From DATEKX01 sp963726785 (GTDB taxonomy: Bacteria > Acidobacteriota > Blastocatellia > UBA7656): DNA of 64,000 nucleotides. Every line of letters starts with the position of its first letter. The first letter of the stretch is position 1. The DNA lies in assembly GCA_963726785.1 (NCBI GenBank), contig CAVSDJ010000006.1, forward strand, positions 1-64,000, written 5' to 3'. The position numbers and the translations under genes were made by a program. This document shows positions 25,976 to 35,375 of the stretch, one piece after another. The notes beneath the pieces are model-generated. The model searched no databases. It saw nothing but the letters and a program-made list of their open reading frames with translations, and was not told the origin of the DNA.

Positions 25976-26601
25976 AGGGTCTTTCCTTCAGTTCTATTAA
26001 GAAAACCGCGAAGCGCTGTTTCAATCTCCCATCTAAGTGGTTTCGAGATCATGTGCGCGCTTGTGATCGAAGGGTAGGCCCGGCTAGAACTGACAAGCCG
26101 GGCGCTCCCTGCTTTTCCCTTGCTCGTTCGAACCCAAACCGCATGGCTCGTCGTTGTTTTCCCTTTTTCATATCACTTCACAGTTTTGATTTGTGGTTAG
26201 CCGTCATACTCAATAAATGCGGCATACGTAAAACTGGAAGCTCGATAGACCCTAATTCAATACGTGTGCCAATGACTCTGGAAACTCAGAGCAACTGTGG
26301 GCAGGAGGCGGGGAAGACTTTAGTTAAAGATCAATATTTTGCAATAAAGGCAATAGCTTGGCCGCATACGAGAAAGTGACTGTTAGCAATCACCGATCTG
26401 CCAATGACCTCGTCACACTCAATTCATTTAACAATGTAAATTCCGCGCGTCGGTCATATTGACTTTAGGGTCACACTTAACTCGGTCATTTCACTACAAC
26501 CACACTGCGCGTCTTACGATTTCATTCTTGTTTAGAGGCGATCAACGACCGCCCCTTTTTATCTGCTGTTTCAAAGGCGGGGAGAATCGAGATAGAATGG
26601 T
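25976..26601. other. 626-base spacer without a convincing gene; contains a small hairpin
   Basis: Divergent region upstream of the subtilase (minus) and queE (plus). A GC-rich hairpin has arms gcccggct (26078-26085) and agccgggc (26096-26103) around 10 bases and would lie in the subtilase leader or promoter. One open frame at 26053-26379 has no homolog-like features or ribosome-binding site. Bases 26380-26600 are AT-richer and probably hold the queE promoter. I saw no tRNA or riboswitch signature. Confidence 0.5.
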
Positions 26602-26616
26602 GTGGCAAAAAGACTA

Positions 26617-27252
26617 ATGCGAATAACAGAGATATATCGGAGCATACAGGGCGAATCGAGCTACGCCGGTCTGCCATGCATATTCGTTCGCACTACAGGA
26701 TGCGACCTGCGTTGCAGTTGGTGCGATTCGGAGTTCACTTTCACTGGCGGCACGCGGATGACGATAGACGAGATAATGGCAGAAGTAGAAAAGCTCGACT
26801 GCCCGATGGTTGAATTGACGGGCGGCGAGCCGCTTTTACAATCCGACATCTACGAGCTTGCGGCAAGACTCGCTGATCGAGGGCATACAGTCTTAATCGA
26901 AACGGGCGGGCACCGCGACATATCCCGCCTCGACCCGCGAGTAATTCGCATCCTCGACTTGAAGTGCCCGGCATCGGGCGAATGCGAAAAGAATCTCTGG
27001 GCGAACCTCGAACATCTGCGCGCTATTGATGAAGTAAAGTTCGTGATAGCTGATCGCGGAGATTACGAATGGACTCGCAGCACCATACGCGAGCACGGAC
27101 TTGAAGACCGCGTAAAGATTTTGATCTCGACCGCATTCGCGATGATAGAACCGCAGCAAGTGGTTGAATGGATGCTCGAAGACAAACTACAGGCGCGCTT
27201 TCAGCTACAACTGCATAAATACATCTGGCCGCCAGACGAGCGGGGAAGATGA
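26617..27252 (+). CDS. queE: 7-carboxy-7-deazaguanine synthase (radical SAM)
   Basis: Converts 6-carboxytetrahydropterin to 7-carboxy-7-deazaguanine. About 211 residues, start MRITEIYRSIQGESSYAGLP typical of QueE. The radical-SAM cluster motif is CDLRCSWCD (CX3CX2C), followed by the SAM-binding ELTGGEPLLQ. ILDLKCPASGE and KFVIADRGDYEW complete the family pattern. A GTG at 26602 (five residues earlier) is an alternative start. It works one step after QueD (21178). The TGA merges into a G-rich repeat. Confidence 0.92.
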   Translation: MRITEIYRSIQGESSYAGLPCIFVRTTGCDLRCSWCDSEFTFTGGTRMTIDEIMAEVEKLDCPMVELTGGEPLLQSDIYELAARLADRGHTVLIETGGHRDISRLDPRVIRILDLKCPASGECEKNLWANLEHLRAIDEVKFVIADRGDYEWTRSTIREHGLEDRVKILISTAFAMIEPQQVVEWMLEDKLQARFQLQLHKYIWPPDERGR

Positions 27253-27392
27253 GGGGGTGAAGGGGTGAGGGGGTGAAGGGGTGAGGGGGTGAAAAGGTAA
27301 TAAGCTGAATCCACATTGCCTATCACCCCTTCACCCCCTCACCCCTTCACCCCCTCACCCCTTCACCCCTTCACCCCCTCACCCCTTCACCC
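27250..27392. terminator. Large inverted repeat of ggggtga / tcacccc words between convergent genes
   Basis: 27250-27299 consists of ggggtgaa and gggggtga words; 27320-27392 holds the complementary tcaccccttcaccccctcac series with more copies. The array joins the stop of queE to the stop of fabI and should fold into a very stable stem on either strand. Probably a terminator in effect; expansions and contractions of the words make it hypervariable. Confidence 0.75.
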
Positions 27393-27393
27393 C

Positions 27394-28161
27394 CTACATT
27401 CCCATAATGTTGTATCCGCTATCTACGTGGAGGATTTCGCCTGTCACGCCGCGCGACATATTCGAGAGCAGAAAGAGCGCGGCATCTGCCACTTCCGCTT
27501 GATCTACGTTTCGCCGCAGCGGAGCATGGTTGCGCATGTGTTCGAGGATTTTTGAGAACCCGCTGATGCCAGCCGATGCCAGCGTTTTGATTGGGCCGGC
27601 AGAAAGACCGTTTACGCGAATGCCTTTTGGGCCGAGATTGGAAGCCAGATAACGCACGCTCATATCGAGCGCAGCTTTTGCTATGCCCATCACATTGTAG
27701 CCGGGAATTACGCGCTCGCCGCCCAGGTAAGTCAGCGTCAATATGCTGCCTGCGCGGCCTTCCATCAGCGGCGCGGCGTGGCGGGCGATGGCTGTAAGCG
27801 AGTAGACGCTGATGTCTTGCGCCAGACCGAAGCCAGAGCGCGAGGTGTTAACATAATCGCCTTCGAGTTCTTCTTTGAGCGCGTATGCTACAGCGTGCAC
27901 TACGAAGTCCAGCCCCCCGACTTCTTCTCGCACGCGCGCGAACACTGATTCTATATCTTCGTCTTTGGTGACATCGCACGGCAGCACGAGCGGGTCTTTG
28001 AGCGCAGATGCAAGCTCGCGCGCATTTTCTTCGAGTCGTTCGCCCTGATATGTCAGCGCGATTCGCGCGCCCTCTTCAGCCGCGCGTCGAGCGATGGCCC
28101 ACGCAAGGCTGCGTTTGTTTGCGACTCCAAACACGATGCCGGTCTTTCCGTCTAATAGCAT
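27394..28161 (-). CDS. fabI: Enoyl-[acyl-carrier-protein] reductase (NADH), FabI type
   Basis: Last reductive step of the fatty-acid elongation cycle. 255 residues. GKTGIVFGVANKRSLAWAIA is the modified Rossmann motif of FabI. DFVVHAVAYA and YLGGERVIPGYNVMGIAKAAL carry the catalytic Tyr-x6-Lys (YNVMGIAK), and LSAGPIKTLASAGI the flexible substrate loop. Length and motifs are canonical. Stands alone on the minus strand; downstream lies a large repeat shared with queE. Confidence 0.94.
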   Translation of the reverse strand: MLLDGKTGIVFGVANKRSLAWAIARRAAEEGARIALTYQGERLEENARELASALKDPLVLPCDVTKDEDIESVFARVREEVGGLDFVVHAVAYALKEELEGDYVNTSRSGFGLAQDISVYSLTAIARHAAPLMEGRAGSILTLTYLGGERVIPGYNVMGIAKAALDMSVRYLASNLGPKGIRVNGLSAGPIKTLASAGISGFSKILEHMRNHAPLRRNVDQAEVADAALFLLSNMSRGVTGEILHVDSGYNIMGM

Positions 28162-28207
28162 ATTCGCTGTTCTCCAGTATGAATCTCGAATCTGAGATTC
28201 AACATTC

Positions 28208-30124
28208 TCATTGTCTTTTTTCAGGCGTGATCTTCAAAGTCATCTCGCGGCCATCGCGCCGAATCACTATCTCGACCTCTTCATTAGGCCGCAATTCGCC
28301 GAGCGCGTAGGTGTAATCGTAGACGTTTTTGATCGGCGTCTTGCCGAGCTTGATAACTATATCGCCAGCCTTCAAGCCAGCGCGTTCGCCGGGCGAGCCG
28401 GGCCGCACGCCGTCCAACTTCATGCCGTCGCTTTGATCCGAGTAATTAGGCACTGTTCCGAGATAAACTCGAAACCCGCCGCCCATCGGTTTCGATTGCA
28501 CCTTCACACGGTTGAAGGCGATTCGCGCCGGTTCGTTCGCCACATCAACGGCCACCTGGCCTACGAAAGTGGCAATTTGCTTCAAGCCTTCCACGTTTAT
28601 TTTGTCAGCCGTGTCCGAAGGTTTGTGGTAATCGTCGTGCGAGCCTGTGAAGAAAAACAGCACGGGAATGTCTTTCACGTAAAAAGCCTGATGATCGCTC
28701 GGTCCAAAGCCGTCTTCACCGTAGCTCAGTTGAAACCGGCTCCCAAGGCCGGTTTCAGGGCCTTCGGTCGCAGAGTTCAGTTTTTCGAGCAGTGGCTTCC
28801 ACGCGGGCGAAGTGCCGACTCCGCCTACGAACAGCCCCTTATTTCGCAAGCGACCGACCATGTCCATGTTCAGCATGGCTACGGTCGAAGCGAGCGGCGC
28901 AAGCGGCGTCTTCGTGTACGCGCCTGAGCCTAGCAAGCCAAGCTCTTCGCCTGAGAACGCGATGAACACGATACTGCGCTTGGGCTTTTCGCGGCTCGAA
29001 GACAAAACGCGCGCAAGCTCTAGCAAGCCTGTTGTTCCCGATGCATTATCGTCAGCGCCGTGATGAATCTGTCCTTCCGGCACAGCCGCCAGCGATTCAG
29101 GCCCGCCCATTCCCAGGTGGTCATAATGCGCGCCGATGACGACATATTCGGATGCGAGTTGCGGGTCGCTGCCTTGAAGAATGCCCACGACGTTCGAGGC
29201 ATTGCCGTTGATCTTCATAACATCTGCTTTGAAAGAGATCGTAACGCCTTTGACTGCAAAGCTGCCATGTGACTTAGTCCAGTCGAGGTCGTCTTTAGAT
29301 TCGGCCTCAGAGTTATCATCGCTTTTCGAGCGCTTCAGCGTCACATTTCTTTCATTGAATATTGCGTTTGCGACTTCGCGGTTGACGACGACCACAGGTA
29401 TGCCTGCATCCAAAAAGTTCAAATCGTGGCGAAGGCGTGAAAGCCTGTCGTGCTGAAATATTTTCTCTTCGCTGACGAAGATCACTCCGCGCGCACCTCT
29501 CTCTCTCGCTTTGAGCGTCTTGTTCTGAATCTCAAGTCCCGGATGAGTGTATTCGGCGAAGCGACCATGCGGATTGTCGCCATCGGGGCTGCCGCGAACG
29601 ATCATCACGATCTTGCCCTTCGCGTCAACGTTCGCGTAGTTATCGTATTGAAGATCAGGTGCGCTGATGCCGTAGCCCAAAAATACAACCTCGCCTGTTG
29701 CCATCTCCGGAGAAGCGAACGCCAGCGGCATGAAATCCTGTTCCACTTTGAATTGGCGCGCGCCGCTCTTGCCTTTCAACTCGAAAGAGTTATGCGGCCC
29801 AAGTTTCACGCCCGCGACGAAAGTGAATGGCTGAAGAAAATCTGTCCCGGATGCGGGCTTGAGTCCATAACTGCGAAACTCTTTGGCTATGTAGCGACCG
29901 GCTTCGTCTGCGGCGGGCGTGCCTGTGCGGCGGCCCTGCAATTTGTCAGAAGCCAGAAACTGAACATGGCGCGCGATGCGCTCGGCAGAAATCTGCTCGC
30001 TTTGTTTTGCGGTTGCCTGGCTTTGATCCTTGAGACCATTGCTTGCAGAGCTAATTGAAAGCGAGGGCGATAGCGTTAGAAACGCAATCGCTAAAACGAG
30101 CAGTCTGTTTTTTCTGGTTAACAT
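28208..30124 (-). CDS. Secreted M28-family aminopeptidase with PDZ domain
   Basis: 638 residues from ATG 30124, preceded by gagagg; an upstream in-frame start at 30283 would precede the signal peptide with unrelated sequence. MLTRKNRLLVLAIAFLTLSP is the signal peptide. A PA-like insert (GYGISAPDLQYDNYANVDAK) precedes the M28 zinc site: IGAHYDHLGMGG, GADDNASGTTGLLELA, FSGEELGLLGS, NMDMVGRL and DDYHKPSDTADKI. A C-terminal PDZ domain (GSPGERAGLKAGDIVIKLG) occupies about 555-635. It likely degrades peptides in the periplasm or outside. No operon partner is evident. Confidence 0.92.
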   Translation of the reverse strand: MLTRKNRLLVLAIAFLTLSPSLSISSASNGLKDQSQATAKQSEQISAERIARHVQFLASDKLQGRRTGTPAADEAGRYIAKEFRSYGLKPASGTDFLQPFTFVAGVKLGPHNSFELKGKSGARQFKVEQDFMPLAFASPEMATGEVVFLGYGISAPDLQYDNYANVDAKGKIVMIVRGSPDGDNPHGRFAEYTHPGLEIQNKTLKARERGARGVIFVSEEKIFQHDRLSRLRHDLNFLDAGIPVVVVNREVANAIFNERNVTLKRSKSDDNSEAESKDDLDWTKSHGSFAVKGVTISFKADVMKINGNASNVVGILQGSDPQLASEYVVIGAHYDHLGMGGPESLAAVPEGQIHHGADDNASGTTGLLELARVLSSSREKPKRSIVFIAFSGEELGLLGSGAYTKTPLAPLASTVAMLNMDMVGRLRNKGLFVGGVGTSPAWKPLLEKLNSATEGPETGLGSRFQLSYGEDGFGPSDHQAFYVKDIPVLFFFTGSHDDYHKPSDTADKINVEGLKQIATFVGQVAVDVANEPARIAFNRVKVQSKPMGGGFRVYLGTVPNYSDQSDGMKLDGVRPGSPGERAGLKAGDIVIKLGKTPIKNVYDYTYALGELRPNEEVEIVIRRDGREMTLKITPEKRQ

Positions 30125-30364
30125 TAAGGCGTCCTCTCTACTATATGATTCAAGCGCATTAACGCGGAATCTCAATTCCAGGCGCATCGCATGATGAACT
30201 AAGATCAAATCATATCGAGCGGCGCGAATGAGTGTCAATTGTGCGAGGCGCGGCAGTTTGATCAGCCACAGTGACAAACTCAATATTTAGTCGGCCACGG
30301 CTGTAACAAAGTCGGTTGACAGGCAGGCTTGTCCCTGCCCGAATCGCCGACAGGCGATGATCAG

Positions 30365-30673
30365 TCATGATCTTACAACCATCCGAACAAAAATATTGGT
30401 CAGGACGTAGGAAACTCCATAGCCGTAGATGCAGGCGGCAATGCTTATGTGACGGGAGAAGCTTTTGCGTCCGGCTTCCCCACGACTCCGGGGGCATTTC
30501 AGATAAACCGAAACGGCCTGAATTCCGACGCCTTCGTCAGCAAGATTTCAATCTTCGACATCTGCCTGCAAGACGATGTCAACGGCAACCTGCTTGAATT
30601 CAACTCGACCACAGGCGAGTACGGATTTTCCAATTGCAGAAAGAAACGCCTGCCAGTAATGATGTTGAGTTGA
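30365..30673 (+). pseudogene. Remnant of an SBBP/beta-propeller surface protein
   Basis: About 100 codons with SYNHPNKNIGQDVGNSIAVD, AGGNAYVTGEAFASGFPTTP, AFQINRNGLNSDAFVSKIS, then DICLQDDVNGNLLEFNSTTG. The first part is a clear SBBP repeat (GNAYVTGxTxSxxFPTTPGAFQ consensus), and the second matches the tail that follows such propellers in acidobacterial proteins. An in-frame TGA lies immediately upstream and there is no start codon or signal peptide, so only the 3' end of a once large gene remains. The rest of the 30125-30706 spacer holds nothing I can identify apart from the hairpin at its end. Confidence 0.65.
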
Positions 30674-30708
30674 AGCTGCATGATCTTTCTGTCATGCAGC
30701 TTCAACTC
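30667..30708. terminator. Perfect 17-bp hairpin, likely bidirectional terminator
   Basis: Arm gagttgaagctgcatga (30667-30683) pairs exactly with 30692-30708 over an 8-base loop. It sits at the end of the propeller remnant and at the stop of the convergent membrane-protein gene (30707). Confidence 0.75.
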
Positions 30709-31180
30709 ATCGCAGATCGTCATCAATCGCCGCAGCAGGTCGTCTGAAAAATTGTGGCGCGCCCGCAAGCAAGCCGAGCAGCGCGAAGGCCAGGAGGATT
30801 GCCGATGCATTGGTTCCGCTAGTCGTGCCCAGCATCGGCGCGCGCAGAATAGAGAGCAATTGCGACACGCCCATTGAAATCAGCAGCGCCCACCACGCCC
30901 ATCGCTCGCCGCGACGATAAGGCCCAAGCACCAACGGCAAAGCAAGCAATGCATAAGCAAGCGCCCACGTAGCTGCAGTCGCGCGCCGCCCTTTGAATGC
31001 TTTGACCGCATCTTCGCCGCCGTGCTCTCTGATCAGATCGAGCGTGAATCCCGGAATCAGAGAGTCCTGATTGCCTGTGTAAGCTATCCGGAGCGACTGG
31101 AGTGAGATGAGCGCTACTGCTGCTACCACCACCACCAGAATGATCCAGCTTGCAAAGAACAAAAGTCTTGAGCCTTTCAT
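30707..31180 (-). CDS. Small integral membrane protein of unknown function
   Basis: 157 residues with four predicted helices: about 9-29 (ASWIILVVVVAAVALISL), 72-90 (ALAYALLALPLVLG), 95-112 (WAWWALLISMGVSQLL) and 125-143 (ASAILLAFALLGLLAG). Conserved-looking loop GRRATAATWAL precedes helix 2. I do not recognise the family; it resembles generic four-helix membrane proteins next to peptidases. The M20 peptidase gene lies 20 bases upstream on the same strand, so the two are probably co-transcribed. Confidence 0.7.
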   Translation of the reverse strand: MKGSRLLFFASWIILVVVVAAVALISLQSLRIAYTGNQDSLIPGFTLDLIREHGGEDAVKAFKGRRATAATWALAYALLALPLVLGPYRRGERWAWWALLISMGVSQLLSILRAPMLGTTSGTNASAILLAFALLGLLAGAPQFFRRPAAAIDDDLR

Positions 31181-31200
31181 TTCCGCCTCCTTTTATCTGA

Positions 31201-32436
31201 CTACTTTCCTGTTAGCGCGACCGCAAGCAGTATGGTCTTTTTGATGCCGCGATAAAACGGTTCGATTTCGCACCATTCGGATAACGAGTGCTCGCCGCCG
31301 CAAGGCCCTGCTCCGGTCGAGATTGCATTGAGACCTGCCAGCAAGGCTACGTTTGCATTGTTCGACGCGGTCGGACTCACCGTCACGTTCTGAAACCCTA
31401 TGGCTCGATGCACAGCTTCGCTCATTCGTACAGTGAACGATTCGCGGTTGCCCGGTAGCTGCGCCGCCGGAAGCTTATCTTCGGGCAACTCTGTCTTCAA
31501 AGTCATGCCGTAGCGTTCGGCTTCTTCGCGCAAAATGTCAGCGATGCGGCGCTCGTATTCGTCAATCGCTTTCTGATCGGTCGAGCGCAAATCAACAGTG
31601 AACCATGCGTCCGAAGCTTTCGCATTTACTACATCAGCGCCGCCGAGCATGCCTATGTTTATGTTCACCTCATGCTCTTTGGGAAGCTCAAGCGCATAGA
31701 TGCGCTCGATGGCGCGAGCTACGGGGAGCGCAGCCGAATAGGGCGGCGTCTTCGAGCGAGTGTGGCCGCCCGGCCCTATGAAGTGATGCTTGTACCAGTT
31801 GATGCCGATGCCGCCATAGGTCAATCCTTCGTACCCGCCGTCAAGCGCGATGTACTGGCCTATGCGATCTTTGTTCTCGTTTATGAAATGCGTCACGCCG
31901 CCGAACGAAGTCTCTTCTTCGACCGTGAAGACGAATATCAAGTCGGCTTTCGTTTTGATTCCCGCGTGATTGAGCGCGCGTATGGTGGCAAGCAGCGCAA
32001 CGACATTGCGCGTGTCATCTCCGACGCCGGGAGCGAAAATCTTTCCATCGCGTATTTCAGCTTTGATCTTCAAACCTTCCTGAAAGACCGTGTCCAGATG
32101 CGCGTCGAATATGACAGCCGGAGCTGTGCTCGTGCCTTTTCGGATAGCGATGACGTTGCCTTTTGCGTCCGTGTAGACTTTATCGAGCTTGTAAGATTCG
32201 AGCAGTTTCTTTACATGCTCTGCGCGCTCGCGTTCTTTGCCCGAAGGCGCGTTAATTTCGGTGATGGTTTTCCACTCCGCGAGTATTTCGTCGCGATGCG
32301 CTTCTATGTAATCGAACGCGACCTTCACATCTGCGCGCTCCATAATACGTTTTGCTTCTGCGTTCAAGTCTTGCGCTCCTGCTGATGCGCCGATCACCAA
32401 AGCGACGATGGCCATCGCCGCCATTATTTTTTTCAT
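31201..32436 (-). CDS. Secreted M20-family peptidase (peptidase T-like)
   Basis: 411 residues. MKKIMAAMAIVALVIGASAGAQ is a signal peptide with an AxA-like site. Metal ligands and catalytic residues appear as VIFDAHLDTVFQ (His, Asp), GVGDDTRNVVALL (bridging Asp), FTVEEETSFGG (catalytic Glu pair), ALDGGYEG (Asp) and GPCGGEHSLSEW (His). The dimerisation or lid region is HFIGPGGHTRSKTPP. It resembles M20/M25/M40 tripeptidase-like enzymes; exact specificity is unknown. Likely in one transcript with the downstream membrane protein. Confidence 0.88.
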   Translation of the reverse strand: MKKIMAAMAIVALVIGASAGAQDLNAEAKRIMERADVKVAFDYIEAHRDEILAEWKTITEINAPSGKERERAEHVKKLLESYKLDKVYTDAKGNVIAIRKGTSTAPAVIFDAHLDTVFQEGLKIKAEIRDGKIFAPGVGDDTRNVVALLATIRALNHAGIKTKADLIFVFTVEEETSFGGVTHFINENKDRIGQYIALDGGYEGLTYGGIGINWYKHHFIGPGGHTRSKTPPYSAALPVARAIERIYALELPKEHEVNINIGMLGGADVVNAKASDAWFTVDLRSTDQKAIDEYERRIADILREEAERYGMTLKTELPEDKLPAAQLPGNRESFTVRMSEAVHRAIGFQNVTVSPTASNNANVALLAGLNAISTGAGPCGGEHSLSEWCEIEPFYRGIKKTILLAVALTGK

Positions 32437-32563
32437 ACCGGCTCCCTGTTGATTGATTGAAAATGACGAACGCTTATTCTAAAGGAAGAAGGTGGCAGAA
32501 GAAAGAGATCAGGCGTCAGAGGCTGTAGGTTAGAGACTTATAAACAGGCGGGAAACCGAAGAG

Positions 32564-32648
32564 TTCACCGCAGAGGCGCAGAGGACGCTGAGATTACTCA
32601 GAGAAAAACTCTGCGCTGTCTCTGTGTTCTCTGCGCCTCTGCGGTGAA
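32564..32648. repeat. Inverted repeat with 20-bp perfect outer arms (accgcagaggcg family)
   Basis: Arm ttcaccgcagaggcgcagag (32564-32583) is exactly complemented at 32629-32648; the interior holds a second imperfect stem built from the same ctctgcg words. It lies after the HEAT-protein stop (32663, minus strand) and before the M20 gene. The same core word is found in the repeat at 39989-40071. Confidence 0.85.
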
Positions 32649-32662
32649 TCGGCTTCTTTTAA

Positions 32663-34099
32663 TTACGGATTGGCGGCGCGGCGCGGGCGCTCGCTGCGCA
32701 TAACGGAATCGGTTGCGCGCGGGCGGCCTGAAAGTCGCCACTCGATTCGCTTGATCGCAAGAGTCGCAAGATCGGCAGTCTCTGCGCCGGAAGTCTGCGC
32801 CACGGGTTGCAGTTCTTTAATGGTCTCTGTGTCGCCTATGCGGCCAAGTATCTCGATGACCTGCTGGCGCACCTCTTTCGAGCTTGAACGAATATAAGGA
32901 TAGAGGTCTGCCGGAGTACTGGTTTCCATAAGGTATGTGCGCGCTTGCTGTTGTTGATCGGTGTCGAGCTTGCGCACGATGTTCTGAATATTCGGACGGC
33001 TGCCCATGCGATAAAGCGCCCAATACTCGGACATCTTCACGTCGCCGTTCTTTTCGGTCAAAACGAGCCGGGATATTTGATCGAGATAACGCGGGTCGCC
33101 TATGCGCGCCAGCCCCTCGAAAGCGTACTGGCGGCGGTCTGCGTCATCGTCCGTCATGTTTTCTACGAACACCTGCTCGGCGCGGTCGTCGCCTATGAGC
33201 GAGAGCGCCCACAGCGCGGCTTCATCGCGCGGCGGCAGATATGTAAAACGGCCTTTGACCTTGCCCACGACCTTTGACACCGTGCCCTTCTTTTCAGGTC
33301 CAAGGCCATAGACCGACAGCAGCGGCTCGACCGCAGGTTTGTACTTCAGCAACCCGGCTGCGACCATAGCTTGCGTTCGCACTTTGTGATCCGAATCGCG
33401 GAAGAAGGCTGTCAGATATGAGCCAGCCGACGGGTCGCCTATTTTGATGAAAGTTCGGATCACGTCAATGCGAACGTCCTGATCTGCGTTGAGCGCGTCG
33501 GCCAGTTGCGCTGTCGCGGTCTGGCCGCGAAGCACGCCCAGCGCGCGAATAGCGGATATGCGAACATCGCGGTCGCGGTCGCCGCGCGCCGTTTCGCCAA
33601 GCGCGTTGATGATTGACGGGTCAACTAAGATGTACGGCTCGATTACTTCGTGATCGCTCGTATCGAGGAAAGGATTGAACCAGCTCCAGCCCGCGCGGCG
33701 GTTGGTGATGAAATCTATGTCGTTCTCTGTGTAGAGCATGACGAGCGAGCGCACAGCCGTGTTCTTTACGTTCGCGCGCGAATCTTTTAGCGCGCTGATC
33801 AGGTCGAGCAGAGCAGAGAAGTCTTTGATCTTTCCGAGCGCAAGGACAGCTTCTTCGCGCACCTCTGCGTCTTCATCTTTGCGCGCGGCGACTGCGAGCG
33901 CCTCGACTGCCAGTTGATTGCGCTCGCGTCGTTCGCCCAGTCGCCTGGCAGCGTCGCGTCGCGTGTCTGTATTAGGGCTTTTCAAGTAGGCGAGCAGCGT
34001 CTCAAGCGATTGAGTATCGGCTGGCGCTAGTTGGGCCAGCACGAGGATAGCGACGACAAGCATTAAAATACACATGAGCGTCTTAGTAGTTGAAGGCAT
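32663..34099 (-). CDS. Secreted HEAT-repeat protein
   Basis: 478 residues. MPSTTKTLMCILMLVVAILV followed by LAQLAPADT is a signal peptide. The rest is about ten HEAT-like helical pairs, each with a DxxVRxxAxxALG-type core: DTRRDAARRLGERR, DAEVREEAVLALGKI, DRDVRISAIRALGVL, DHKVRTQAMVAAGLL, DADRRQYAFEGLARI and SKEVRQQVIEILGRI. Such proteins are passive scaffolds. The C-terminal 30 residues are Arg/Pro-rich. No partner can be named; the gene is flanked by intergenic spacers on both sides. Confidence 0.82.
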   Translation of the reverse strand: MPSTTKTLMCILMLVVAILVLAQLAPADTQSLETLLAYLKSPNTDTRRDAARRLGERRERNQLAVEALAVAARKDEDAEVREEAVLALGKIKDFSALLDLISALKDSRANVKNTAVRSLVMLYTENDIDFITNRRAGWSWFNPFLDTSDHEVIEPYILVDPSIINALGETARGDRDRDVRISAIRALGVLRGQTATAQLADALNADQDVRIDVIRTFIKIGDPSAGSYLTAFFRDSDHKVRTQAMVAAGLLKYKPAVEPLLSVYGLGPEKKGTVSKVVGKVKGRFTYLPPRDEAALWALSLIGDDRAEQVFVENMTDDDADRRQYAFEGLARIGDPRYLDQISRLVLTEKNGDVKMSEYWALYRMGSRPNIQNIVRKLDTDQQQQARTYLMETSTPADLYPYIRSSSKEVRQQVIEILGRIGDTETIKELQPVAQTSGAETADLATLAIKRIEWRLSGRPRATDSVMRSERPRRAANP

Positions 34100-34238
34100 G
34101 ACAAAACACCTCGACGGAAGAGACTGATGGCCGGGTTAAGCACAGGGCCTCGGGGCTAGTTAAAGTGGGGAACCTGTCCTTTCTCGCAAACATTGTTGCT
34201 TCGATAGAAAATTAAGTCAAGTTGCAATCAGGATATGT

Positions 34239-35375
34239 TTATTTCAATAGTTGACTGGCGATGACGAGTTTTTGAATTTCGGAAGTCCCTTCGTAAATCC
34301 TAAGAGCGCGAACGTCGCGGTAAAGATGCTCGACTACAGCGCCGCGCATCACTCCCACGCCGCCGTGTATCTGCACCGCCGCGTCAATGATGCGCTGCGC
34401 CGATTCCGTGGCGTAGAGTTTTGCCATCGCTGATTCCAGCGTGATCCGGTCTGCGGTGGTGTCTTTCTTCCAAGCGGCCCGGTAAACGAGCAATCTCGCC
34501 GCGTCAAGCTCTGTTGCCATCTCTGCCAGCTTCATTTGTGTGGCTTGATATTCGGCAATAGGTCGCCCGAATTGCACGCGCCGCTTTGCGTAGCTGACGG
34601 CTTCGTCCATCGCGCGCCACGCAAGCCCTGCGGCTGCGGCTCCGACCGTCGAGCGAAAAGTATCGAGCGTCTGCATCGCTATCTTGAACCCCGCGCCTTC
34701 TTCGCCTAGAAGGTTTTCGGCAGGCACGCGACAGCCGTCGAAACGAATTCGGCCAATCGGATGCGGCGCGATCAGCTCTATCTTCTCTTCAAATGAAAAT
34801 CCCGCACGGTCGCGCTCGACTACGAACGCCGATATGCCTTTGCTGCCTCGCTCCTTATCAGTCTTCGCAAAAACAGTGTAGAAGTCTGCAAGCCCCGCGT
34901 TCGAGATGAAAGTCTTCGCGCCATCAATCACATACTCGTTGCCGTCGCGCCGCGCAGAGGTTTGAATCGCCGATACGTCTGATCCGGCTTCAGGCTCTGT
35001 CATGGCGAATGCGGCAATCGCTTCACCGGATTTAACCAGAGGGAGGAGCTTTTGTTTGATCGTATTCGTTCCGGCAATCGTGATCGGAAAGCTGCCCAGC
35101 CCTTGCATAGCGAACATCAAATCTGCGAGCGACGATTCATAAGAAAGGTGTTCGCGTATAACGCACAGAGCGCGCACGTCGAGCGTGCCGCCATTGAAAT
35201 CCGCAGGGACTGTGTAATCGAGCAGGCGCGCGCGGGCAAGCAGGCCCACAAGATTTTTCGCCTGCTCGTCTTCGCTTTCGCCGAGCGAGGATGAGCGAAT
35301 CTGCTCTCGGTTTACGCGATCAACTTGCTCGGCAAGCGCTAAGTGACGATCTTCAATAAACGGTGTGTTGATCAT
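34239..35375 (-). CDS. Acyl-CoA dehydrogenase
   Basis: FAD-dependent alpha,beta-dehydrogenation of an acyl-CoA. 378 residues. FAMTEPEAGSDVSAIQTSA and FISNAGLADFYTVFAKTD are FAD/substrate-binding signatures; QFGRPIAEYQATQMKLAEM and QIHGGVGVMRG lie in the C-terminal four-helix domain, which ends YEGTSEIQKLVIASQLL. The Glu of YEGTSE is the catalytic base position of the short-/medium-chain group. It overlaps the GlpD stop by four bases (ATGA), so the two are translated together. Confidence 0.92.
   Translation of the reverse strand: MINTPFIEDRHLALAEQVDRVNREQIRSSSLGESEDEQAKNLVGLLARARLLDYTVPADFNGGTLDVRALCVIREHLSYESSLADLMFAMQGLGSFPITIAGTNTIKQKLLPLVKSGEAIAAFAMTEPEAGSDVSAIQTSARRDGNEYVIDGAKTFISNAGLADFYTVFAKTDKERGSKGISAFVVERDRAGFSFEEKIELIAPHPIGRIRFDGCRVPAENLLGEEGAGFKIAMQTLDTFRSTVGAAAAGLAWRAMDEAVSYAKRRVQFGRPIAEYQATQMKLAEMATELDAARLLVYRAAWKKDTTADRITLESAMAKLYATESAQRIIDAAVQIHGGVGVMRGAVVEHLYRDVRALRIYEGTSEIQKLVIASQLLK

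Noticed and set aside
26120..26145. cgttcgaaccc, reminiscent of a tRNA T-loop
   Set aside because: Flanking bases do not form the T stem, and no acceptor or anticodon arm is found nearby.
26053..26379. A 108-codon plus-strand frame in the subtilase/queE spacer
   Set aside because: No ribosome-binding site, mixed composition, covers a hairpin; treated as non-coding.
27253..27392. Possible CRISPR array from the regular ggggtga words
   Set aside because: Words are 7-8 bases and contiguous, with no unique spacers and no cas genes; it is a low-complexity inverted array.
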